From: Euryarchaeota archaeon UBA53
GTDB lineage: Archaea > Thermoplasmatota > Poseidoniia > Poseidoniales > Poseidoniaceae
Direction: 5' to 3'
Assembly (NCBI GenBank): GCA_002507425.1
Contig: DAZU01000103.1
Location: 1 to 5,587, forward strand
Length of the DNA: 5,587 bases
Shown: one piece after another, positions 1 through 5,569 of the stretch
How the letters are laid out: each line of letters begins with the position of its first letter
How positions within the stretch are numbered: the first letter of the stretch is position 1
Notes under the pieces: generated by a model
The model's database searches: none
Told to the model about the DNA's origin: nothing
What the model saw: the letters and a program-made list of their open reading frames with translations, nothing else
Made by a program: the position numbers and the translations under genes

Positions 1-504
1 AAGAAGATCCTGTGACATATCTAGAGATGCGATTAACATCGCATTCTGCATTTGGACTTTCTTAGTTGAATATTTTTGTAAAAATGTAGCAGAGGGTATG
101 CTGCGACCAGATCTTTTAATCTCCTCTGCAAACTCAAGCACTAGATCTAACGGGAGACTCCTATCAATCAAATCCATCATCTTCCTCCAAGCATCCCCTT
201 CCGTGTTAGCGATAAGGAGTCCAATTAATTTCACATCTTCTCTTCCGCATCTTTTCCATAACCTATGTATTATATCCTCAACTCTTTCGGAATAATTTGT
301 TAAAATCCATGATGCGATTCTCCGCATTGTTGGATCATCAGTTCCAATGTGAAACGCCAAGCCACTCTGGGCAAGTATTTTGTCCGTAATTGACCTATTA
401 ACAAGACCTTGTGAACCGCAATCATAGGCGATTTTCAAAAATTTCATACTCTTTCTACCTTTAGGTAAACCCTCTTCGAATAAATCGTCAAGAAGATCGG
501 CCAT
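1..504 (-). CDS. Partial HEAT-like (possibly AlkD-like) helical protein
   Basis: This gene is read on the minus strand from ATG at 504-502 and stays open for 168 codons to the left edge, so its C-terminus is missing. The visible protein is soluble and almost entirely helical, with no signal peptide or membrane segment. Residues about 58-133 read as paired amphipathic helices: TMRRIASWILTNY, then VEDIIHRLWKRCGREDVKLIGLL, then a DLIDRSLPLDLVLEFAEEI stretch. The 'arginine-rich helix, then hydrophobic helix, then short turn' rhythm resembles HEAT-like repeats of the AlkD DNA-alkylation-repair fold. This is fold-level resemblance only; I cannot identify a catalytic residue and do not assign repair activity. 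The start is supported by a TGAGGA ribosome binding site six bases upstream. The gene follows the TerB-like gene by 9 bases and is very probably in the same operon. It could equally be a general helical-repeat scaffold. Confidence 0.75.
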   Translation of the reverse strand, partial: MADLLDDLFEEGLPKGRKSMKFLKIAYDCGSQGLVNRSITDKILAQSGLAFHIGTDDPTMRRIASWILTNYSERVEDIIHRLWKRCGREDVKLIGLLIANTEGDAWRKMMDLIDRSLPLDLVLEFAEEIKRSGRSIPSATFLQKYSTKKVQMQNAMLIASLDMSQDLL

Positions 505-510
505 ATCGAA

Positions 511-516
511 TCCTCA
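511..516 (-). promoter_or_regulatory. Ribosome binding site overlapping upstream stop codon
   Basis: Read on the minus strand, the sequence TGAGGATTCGATATG places a GAGGA Shine-Dalgarno motif six bases before the ATG at 504. Its first three bases, TGA, are the stop codon of the TerB-like gene. Sharing the stop codon with the binding site implies that ribosomes finishing the first gene can reinitiate on the second, so the two proteins are probably made together. Confidence 0.65.
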
Positions 517-1176
517 GGCACTTTTTGTTCTAACACTGTCAAACAGATTCCCAACAAATTCAACGCTATCTTTTAAAGTCCCCAGCATTTTATTTACAAC
601 ATTCTCATCTTGTATTTTCTGTTGAATAGAATCTCTCAGATTCTTTTCTATTGCGGCGTGATACTCGTCGTCTATGTTAAATTGGTTTCTTAGATGTGCC
701 AATACCGCAAACTCATCTTTAGATAATGAAGCGTTTACAATTGCAACCTCAAATACAGTTTCATAGACTAGACGTTGTTCATTTGGCGTGACGTCTCTGC
801 CATTTTCGGTTTCTCTATTATCCCTAATCGCTGCATATATTTCGGCAGGTTCATCGGCTGAGAGTCCTAGTGAATTTGCTAACTTAATGATAAGACGCTT
901 TTCTTCTCTAGTAAGGACGCCATCACGAAGCATAACTTCAATGGTTGACCTGAACACTAAAAGTGCCCCAATGTTTTCGCCGCTCACAAAAATCCCACAC
1001 CATTCCCCTTCTTGAATATCATTGATTGTTGGAAAATATCGAAAATTTACTTTTTTACATAAGTAGGGTTCAAAAAGGATTGATGCTCCGGGATAAATGT
1101 CCAAATCCAATTCACGACATAGAAAATAGGCAAAAAGCCTACTTTTCAGTCCCTCTGGAAAAACGCCAAACGGCAT
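514..1176 (-). CDS. TerB-like tandem helical-domain protein
   Basis: The 220-residue product has no signal peptide or membrane helix. Residues 1-75 form a mixed N-terminal region with three cysteines (C20, C40, C60). Residues about 75-118 and 134-179 are two similar helical units: 'TIEVMLRDGVLTREEKRLI' with 'LANSLGLSADEPAEIYAAI', and 'VFEVAIVNASLSKDEFAVL' with 'LRNQFNIDDEYHAAIEKNL'. This 'helix, D-G-x-L-(S/T)-x-E-E, helix' pattern is typical of TerB/DjlA-N-like domains, whose acidic residues can bind metal. D85 and E92 sit at that spot in unit 1; in unit 2 the aspartate is N148 while E155 is kept. Residues 180-220 look like an amphipathic tail. The ATG at 1176 is the first possible start, because an in-frame TAA lies two codons upstream at 1182-1180. 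No Shine-Dalgarno precedes it, so the transcript may be leaderless or nearly so. Its function is unknown; tellurite resistance should not be inferred from the fold. Confidence 0.8.
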   Translation of the reverse strand: MPFGVFPEGLKSRLFAYFLCRELDLDIYPGASILFEPYLCKKVNFRYFPTINDIQEGEWCGIFVSGENIGALLVFRSTIEVMLRDGVLTREEKRLIIKLANSLGLSADEPAEIYAAIRDNRETENGRDVTPNEQRLVYETVFEVAIVNASLSKDEFAVLAHLRNQFNIDDEYHAAIEKNLRDSIQQKIQDENVVNKMLGTLKDSVEFVGNLFDSVRTKSA

Positions 1177-1182
1177 ATTTTA
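1175..1182 (+). promoter_or_regulatory. Possible TATA box for dnaG
   Basis: The AT-only octamer ATATTTTA lies about 40 bases before the dnaG ATG. A start of transcription roughly 26 bases downstream, near 1203-1206, would leave a short leader that just contains the Shine-Dalgarno motif. The match is composition-level and the site overlaps the first codon of the divergent TerB-like gene, so this is a tentative call. Confidence 0.3.
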
Positions 1183-1205
1183 GAGGATTTGAGTTGAATT
1201 TTGAT

Positions 1206-1212
1206 AGGAGAG
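1206..1212 (+). promoter_or_regulatory. Ribosome binding site deciding the dnaG start
   Basis: AGGAGAG ends six bases before the ATG at 1219, an ideal archaeal Shine-Dalgarno spacing. It favours ATG 1219 over the in-frame TTG at 1201, which would place this motif inside the coding region. A second, stronger motif lies further in at 1239-1245 and is described separately. Confidence 0.65.
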
Positions 1213-1218
1213 ATTTTA

Positions 1219-2427
1219 ATGGGAAAAAAACACAACTCAGGAGGTAAAAATAGTCATGGCAAATCAAACAAGGCTATGAAATACTTGATAAAAGCAGAAT
1301 TAAAGGTAAATGGTAATGTCCAGAGGAAGGACATTATCGGAGCAATAATGGGTCAAACAGAAGGCCTGCTCGGCGATGAACTAGAGCTGCGCAAATTGCA
1401 GAGAACAGCAAGAATAGGGCACGTTGATGTTGAGGTAAAGAGCAGCGCTGGTAAGGTGAATGGAGAAATCCAAATACCAAGCAGCATGGATAATGTTGAA
1501 ACTGCGATTATTGCATCTAGCCTAGAAACAATCGATAGAATAGGGCCTTGTGCGGCCAAGATTGTGGTTACGGAGATTCAAGACGTAAGATCTACAAAGG
1601 TTAACGCAGTTATTGATAGAGCTAAGGATTTGTTGTTGGTAATGGTAAATTCAGGGGATGCAGCAACAAAGACGGTAATAGAAGAAGTTCGCAGTGTTCT
1701 TACTGTTGGAACAGCTAAGAACTTCCATGGGCTTACATGTGGGCCAAATGTGGAAGCAAGTGATTCGCTAATTCTTGTCGAAGGAAGAAATGACGTTCGT
1801 AACCTGTTAACGTTTGGAATTAAAAATGCCATATCTTGTGATGGAGCAGGGACGATTAAGCAAGAACTAATCGATCTTGCAGCCAGCAAAGATACTGTAA
1901 CGCTTGCAATAGATGGAGATAGAGGTGGAGAAATGCTATTTAGACAGCTCAATGAAACCATGAAAATCGACTTTGTTGCTCAGGCACCTGTTGGACAAGA
2001 ATGGGAACTTCTTCCACAGAAGACAGCAACCAAGTGTTTGCAACAGAAAATCGAGGCTGATAAATTTGCAGCTAAATTACCAGAGGACGAACCTACTGAA
2101 GATCCTGACGCTTGGTTAGAGGAAGCAGTAGATGCCCCAGCAGAAGTTCACGAATATTTTGATCACATCTCTGATCTCAAGAAGAACAACGCAGTGTTTG
2201 TTAATGTTGATGGAACAATATCAGACGCAGTCGGACCCTCAAAATTAGCAGCAGCAGCCGATGAGGTAGATGGCGTGGTTGCAATTGTTATCAACGGGGC
2301 TGTCACCGATAGAGTCCTAGACATCGCAGCAGGAGCGGCGATAGAGACAGTTGTAGGAACAAAAGAAGGCAAAGGGTTTTCCGCAAGAAATGACGTAAAA
2401 GCCTGGTTGAGCGAAAAGCATGCTTGA
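1219..2427 (+). CDS. dnaG: Archaeal-type DnaG (TOPRIM), exosome-associated
   Basis: The 402-residue protein matches archaeal DnaG in length and domain order. Residues 1-19 are a basic, glycine/lysine-rich leader. Residues 20-165 form the conserved N-terminal region, with YLIKAEL and the signature IGAIMGQTEGLLG at 40-52. The TOPRIM domain covers about 181-265: E188 in LILVEGRNDV and the DxD pair D232/D234 in AIDGDRGGE are the expected metal-binding acidic residues. An acidic linker at 285-310 leads to the C-terminal domain, with VTDRVLDIAAGAAIETVVG near 362-380. There is no zinc finger or DnaB-binding domain, unlike bacterial primase. In archaea this protein is a stable exosome subunit that binds Csl4 and helps select A-rich RNA; primase activity has also been reported. 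The start was chosen for its well-placed AGGAGAG motif, though M20 is a plausible second start. The family motif usually written VFDGxxTQR reads VINGAVTDR here. Confidence 0.96.
   Translation: MGKKHNSGGKNSHGKSNKAMKYLIKAELKVNGNVQRKDIIGAIMGQTEGLLGDELELRKLQRTARIGHVDVEVKSSAGKVNGEIQIPSSMDNVETAIIASSLETIDRIGPCAAKIVVTEIQDVRSTKVNAVIDRAKDLLLVMVNSGDAATKTVIEEVRSVLTVGTAKNFHGLTCGPNVEASDSLILVEGRNDVRNLLTFGIKNAISCDGAGTIKQELIDLAASKDTVTLAIDGDRGGEMLFRQLNETMKIDFVAQAPVGQEWELLPQKTATKCLQQKIEADKFAAKLPEDEPTEDPDAWLEEAVDAPAEVHEYFDHISDLKKNNAVFVNVDGTISDAVGPSKLAAAADEVDGVVAIVINGAVTDRVLDIAAGAAIETVVGTKEGKGFSARNDVKAWLSEKHA
1239..1245 (+). promoter_or_regulatory. Internal consensus Shine-Dalgarno with 7-codon mini-ORF
   Basis: AGGAGGT is a full-strength Shine-Dalgarno core inside the dnaG leader, where it also encodes S-G-G. 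Ten bases downstream is an out-of-frame ATG at 1256 that opens a seven-codon frame (MANQTRL). Its TGA stop at 1277-1279 overlaps the in-frame dnaG ATG at 1276. The motif is 30 bases from that ATG, too far for direct initiation but suitable for reinitiation through the mini-ORF. Whether it is used is unknown. Confidence 0.4.
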
Positions 2428-2476
2428 GATAGAATCAATGTGAAGATTCATCAGCAGATTACATCCAAGTGGTAAC
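2428..2476 (+). other. Short dnaG to membrane-protein gap
   Basis: These 49 bases separate two same-strand genes. I see no T-run of the kind archaeal terminators use and no clear TATA box, so readthrough from dnaG is plausible. The last bases, AGTGGTAAC before the ATG, give only a weak Shine-Dalgarno (GGT), suggesting modest translation of the downstream gene. Confidence 0.5.
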
Positions 2477-4477
2477 ATGGGCGAGGAAGAACCCTCTGAG
2501 GAAACAACACCCCTAACGGCTACACTTGAGCGTAATGTAAGCGCTCAAATAGCCCTTGCTTTCACAGTGCTAGCACTTGTCTTAGCATCTAATTCAATCA
2601 TCAATGATGATTGGCTTAATGAAAGAGTAGATGTTGAGATTTCGGGCGAGATGGGGTTTATTCAAGATTTAAAAGTAGACAATAAAACAAGCCTAACAGG
2701 TACAACCTCTGAGGTTTGTATTAACGGTAATTGTGACTCGGATTCTGATGATTTCAAGTTTAAGTTTGAAAATTGTGGAGACGATTGTACTCCTGTTGAA
2801 GAATTTCAAAATGCTGGTTTCATTGCTATAATTATGCTATCTATTAGTGCTGCAATACTACTGACTGCCACAATATTCCATGTTAAATCTTTTACCAAGC
2901 CAACCTCTAAACTACCAAACACACTATCCATTTGTGGGGCATTATTGCTAGGAGTTGCCTTGTTAGTTTGGTATTTGATGTTACCAGAGGCTGGCACCGA
3001 TATGGATTGGGGCCAAGGACCTTGGATACTCATACTTGCATCATCCTTTGGCCTAATAGCAGGGTTTAGTAGTGTCTTGTATTCTTTTATTGAGGGCCCT
3101 CCGCGAATGCGCTCTCTGGGCGTCCGTTCCGGTTCCAATATGTCCGAATTCCCGCTAAAAGAATCCTCTTGTGGAAATCATACATTATCGATTTTAGTAG
3201 ACTCTGACTTGGTTAGAGTTGCCAAAATAAGCCGAATAGGAGCATCCCCATTCATTGAAGATGTGTTAGCTACAAGAAGAGATTCATATACCGGATTTTC
3301 ACATCAAAGACTGGATTGGCTTAATGATTTCAAAGGCATATGGTGGATTGTAAGCGGGGCTTCTTTAATCTCAATATTCATGATATCAGAATTATTCACT
3401 CTACCTTTTTTAATTTCAACAATTTTGATTGTATTGCAATTAATGGATCCTGAGAGATTTGTAATATCAACTAATTCTGGCAATCATTCGTTTTACATTA
3501 ACCGCTGGCGGTCTAATAGAGAACTAACTGATTTAGCCATGGATTTAATTGACGATGCTATGATTTTAGTGCTAAGAGGGCAGGATCTAGATACCAGGGC
3601 TATCGACGATAGAGCAAAATCTATCGCACAGAGATTTAAGCGAAATCAAAAAATTAAGGAACAGCAAGTGAAGGCAATTGTGACAAAGAGTCACTCAGAA
3701 GTAAAGCCGACATCGATGCCAACTCCGCCTCACCTGAAAGTAGAGAGTGACGAAAGTAGCGAGCAACCCTCCGAACCAAAATCCGAAGAAGCCGTTCAAC
3801 AAATCGAATCAGGAGCGGCACTAGAACCCGCAGTTACAGAGCCAGAGACAGGACAAATGGAAACCAACCATTCGACAAAAGAAGCCCAAATGGAATCTAA
3901 AAAGCCGGCCATTGAAAGTGAAAAATCCCATGCTGAAGAGAATACGGCAGAGGTGAACGATTCTAAAATACAACAAAATTCACCGGTAAATGTTCCAAAG
4001 ATGCCCACATCACCACCACCTAGTTTGAGGCGCTCTCCTGCGCCAAAGGCTGTTCCGAACACACCTCCACCCGGTAGTGCGACCCCTCCATCGCCAGGAG
4101 GTATGTCAGGGATGCCAATTCCTCCACCGCCCAAATCAGTTCCAAAATCACCTCCTCCCTCAAGTGCAGCGATTCCACCACCACCTAACTCTGCACCCAT
4201 TCCTCCTCCACCAGGAGGCATATCAGGGATGCCAATACCCCCTCCTCCCTCAAGTGCAGCGATTCCACCACCACCTAACTCAGCGCCCATTCCTCCACCG
4301 CCAGGAGGTATGTCAGGGATGCCAATTCCTCCACCGCCCACAGCCGCTATAACACCACAGATATTACAACCTCAAACGTTTTCTAATCCTCCTCCGGTTA
4401 TAGTCAAAGGGGCACCTCGAGAAGACAATTTATCTGATGATGAGAAAGACGATCTGTTAGGAGACTTGAGCTCGTAA
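2477..4477 (+). CDS. Six-helix membrane protein with polyproline cytoplasmic tail
   Basis: I do not recognise this 666-residue protein as a named family. After an acidic N-terminus, hydrophobic helices lie at about 21-40, 113-135, 150-168, 182-204, 287-304 and 306-322. Positive charges after helices 2, 4 and 6 (KSFTK, RMRSLGVR, INRWRSNR) place the N-terminus and the tail in the cytoplasm. The outer loop 41-112 carries four cysteines (C81, C86, C100, C104) that could form two disulfides. The cytoplasmic segments 226-270 and 328-370 share a GNH-(T/S) element and end in an amphipathic helix (ELTDLAMDLIDDAMILVL), perhaps halves of a small beta-rich PH-like domain; this is a guess. Residues 400-505 are disordered and S/E/K-rich, 507-640 are proline-rich with seven PPPP runs, and 650-666 form an acidic end (SDDEKDDLLGDL). 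The gene lies 49 bases after dnaG and may share its transcript. A role as a membrane-anchored scaffold recruiting cytoplasmic partners is inference. Confidence 0.85.
   Translation: MGEEEPSEETTPLTATLERNVSAQIALAFTVLALVLASNSIINDDWLNERVDVEISGEMGFIQDLKVDNKTSLTGTTSEVCINGNCDSDSDDFKFKFENCGDDCTPVEEFQNAGFIAIIMLSISAAILLTATIFHVKSFTKPTSKLPNTLSICGALLLGVALLVWYLMLPEAGTDMDWGQGPWILILASSFGLIAGFSSVLYSFIEGPPRMRSLGVRSGSNMSEFPLKESSCGNHTLSILVDSDLVRVAKISRIGASPFIEDVLATRRDSYTGFSHQRLDWLNDFKGIWWIVSGASLISIFMISELFTLPFLISTILIVLQLMDPERFVISTNSGNHSFYINRWRSNRELTDLAMDLIDDAMILVLRGQDLDTRAIDDRAKSIAQRFKRNQKIKEQQVKAIVTKSHSEVKPTSMPTPPHLKVESDESSEQPSEPKSEEAVQQIESGAALEPAVTEPETGQMETNHSTKEAQMESKKPAIESEKSHAEENTAEVNDSKIQQNSPVNVPKMPTSPPPSLRRSPAPKAVPNTPPPGSATPPSPGGMSGMPIPPPPKSVPKSPPPSSAAIPPPPNSAPIPPPPGGISGMPIPPPPSSAAIPPPPNSAPIPPPPGGMSGMPIPPPPTAAITPQILQPQTFSNPPPVIVKGAPREDNLSDDEKDDLLGDLSS
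4092..4340 (+). repeat. Two identical 42-nt blocks (4092-4133, 4299-4340)
   Basis: The block encoding GGMSGMPIPPPP, starting CGCCAGGAGGTATGTCAGG, occurs twice with all 42 bases identical and 207 bases (69 codons) apart. A third, intermediate copy near 4209-4250 encodes GGISGMPIPPPP but differs at several bases, for example CATATC in place of TATGTC and ATACCC in place of ATTCCT. Outer copies that match each other better than the middle one suggest recombination or conversion inside the array. Confidence 0.85.
4160..4339 (+). repeat. Two-copy 90-bp tandem repeat encoding IPPPP units
   Basis: Copies at 4160-4249 and 4250-4339 each encode 30 residues running SSAAIPPPP, NSAPIPPPP, GG(I/M)SGMPIPPPP (protein residues 562-591 and 592-621). 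A 41-base stretch at 4151-4191 is identical to 4241-4281; the second half of the unit has diverged at synonymous positions plus one I/M change. Each unit contains three IPPPP motifs spaced 9 to 12 residues apart. A partial unit precedes the array at residues 540-552. The copy number is likely to vary between strains. Confidence 0.9.
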
Positions 4478-5569
4478 TTAGCGTACCCCGCCAGCACTGG
4501 ATAGCAAAATCCTTCTGTTTAGGACATCCACTTCCTTTGACAGTCCTTCAATATCATCAGGTCCAGGGAGCACAAAATCATCAGACTCCAAGGGTAGAGC
4601 GGTCCCGGGCCCAGGTATTCTTTCCAATGCTAGTCCGAGTTCTTCTGCATCTTCAATTAGTATTCCCTTAGAACCAACGTGCCGTGCTTCTAATCGCGTT
4701 CGGGTCCACTTGGATAGTTCATCTGCTAATTTTGCTAATTTTGAAATTAGAGTTAGCCTTTCATCATCCTCAGAACTTCCATTAGGTAACAGCCTCAGGG
4801 CCAACCTCAAGAGTCTATCAAGCCTCATATCTCTTGGCTCAACACCTACTGAGGTTGCTAGCGCCCTACGAATCGGCATGATTTCTCCGCTATCGCCGAA
4901 TAAATTCGCTTCTGATTCAAATCCGAGATTTCTTAATAATGTTAGAAGAGGAGAGAAATCCTCACTAACATTATTTTGTAGTGCGATGACTTTTTCAACT
5001 TCAGGTTCAGCAGGACTTCTATCTTCGTTGCTCTGATTAATATCTATAACCTCATGGCCCGAGGTAGAGACTTCACCCTCTGTCATTTTTTGATCTGATT
5101 GTTGTGTGGAGGATTCTAATGGTGTATGAGCAATCTCATCTACAACAACCGTTACATCTTGTGTAGGGGCCGAATTGGAATCTTCAATTCCGCTAGACAC
5201 CATAGGTTCGTTTGAAACATCCATCTCTTCTAATATGGCTTCCATAGCATCGTCTATGTTGTCCTTAGTTTCAGATTCTTGGGGTTTTTCTGTAATTGGG
5301 TGTGGTTTCCAAGCTTGGAATTGAAAATCCGAGTTTACAACTTCTTTTCTAGACAATCTCATTACAAAATCTGGAATTCTAGCAGTTAGTGAATTTAACC
5401 TATCTGGCTGTGAGAGTTCGATATTTACAGCGGCAGATAGCGAGGGGTCTCTCCTCCAATCAATCGAACTAATTCTATTACGAATACTATCATGTTGATC
5501 TACCGATTGTCTGATATCATTAATCCTTAGTGCTAATTCCATTGGATTACTGGCTAGTAAGTTTTCCAT
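4478..5569 (-). CDS. Unrecognised soluble protein with acidic linker
   Basis: I do not recognise this 363-residue protein. It has no signal peptide or membrane helix. Residues 1-80 are a helical N-terminal domain (MELALRINDIRQSVDQHDSI, later IPDFVMRLSRKEVV). Residues 90-200 are a low-complexity acidic linker rich in E, D, S, T and Q. Residues 204-363 form a second helical domain containing LLTLLRNLGFESEANLF, MRLDRLLRLALRLLP, LISKLAKLADELSKWTRTRL, and a short tail LSKEVDVLNRRILLS. The ATG at 5569 is the first in the window, but the frame stays open upstream (GYDVGS) to the right edge and no good Shine-Dalgarno precedes it, so the true start may lie outside. The gene converges on the membrane-protein gene, with adjoining stop codons. 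The layout of two helical domains joined by a flexible acidic tether would suit an adaptor or chromosome/cell-division accessory protein, but nothing in the sequence proves this. Confidence 0.8.
   Translation of the reverse strand: MENLLASNPMELALRINDIRQSVDQHDSIRNRISSIDWRRDPSLSAAVNIELSQPDRLNSLTARIPDFVMRLSRKEVVNSDFQFQAWKPHPITEKPQESETKDNIDDAMEAILEEMDVSNEPMVSSGIEDSNSAPTQDVTVVVDEIAHTPLESSTQQSDQKMTEGEVSTSGHEVIDINQSNEDRSPAEPEVEKVIALQNNVSEDFSPLLTLLRNLGFESEANLFGDSGEIMPIRRALATSVGVEPRDMRLDRLLRLALRLLPNGSSEDDERLTLISKLAKLADELSKWTRTRLEARHVGSKGILIEDAEELGLALERIPGPGTALPLESDDFVLPGPDDIEGLSKEVDVLNRRILLSSAGGVR
4936..4976 (-). repeat. 16-bp interrupted hairpin inside coding sequence
   Basis: AATAATGTTAG at 4936-4946 is perfectly complementary to CTAACATTATT at 4966-4976. 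Inside, GAGGA (4949-4953) pairs with TCCTC (4960-4964) around a six-base loop, leaving a 2x1 internal bulge. On the gene's own strand the hairpin falls over codons for N199 to about L212, where the acidic linker gives way to the C-terminal helical domain. An 11-bp perfect arm pair so close together is rare by chance in a window this size. Confidence 0.7.

Noticed and set aside
98..295. Small plus-strand open frame near the left edge
   Set aside because: It runs opposite a continuous 168-codon minus-strand gene with a good ribosome binding site and has serine/leucine-rich composition typical of an antisense shadow.
1201..1218. TTG at 1201 as the dnaG start, adding six residues
   Set aside because: The AGGAGAG motif at 1206-1212 would then lie in the coding region, while it is perfectly spaced for ATG 1219.
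2432..2449. GAATC/GATTC inverted repeat after dnaG as a terminator
   Set aside because: A 5-bp stem with an 8-base loop and no following T-run is expected by chance, and archaeal termination relies on T-runs rather than such stems.
3796..4341. Long minus-strand open frame encoding a glycine-rich protein opposite the proline-rich tail
   Set aside because: It is the mirror of CCN proline codons (GGN on the other strand); the low-complexity glycine runs have no start signal or fold, and the plus-strand frame is part of a full-length protein.
4077..4352. Plus-strand open frame with repeated histidine/leucine/glutamine-rich units
   Set aside because: It is the 90-bp repeat read in another frame; it lacks a ribosome binding site and lies wholly within the membrane-protein gene.
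4724..4741. Tandem TGCTAATTT repeat
   Set aside because: Two 9-base units encoding K-L-A-K-L-A within a helix of the minus-strand gene; too short to be more than a coding duplication.
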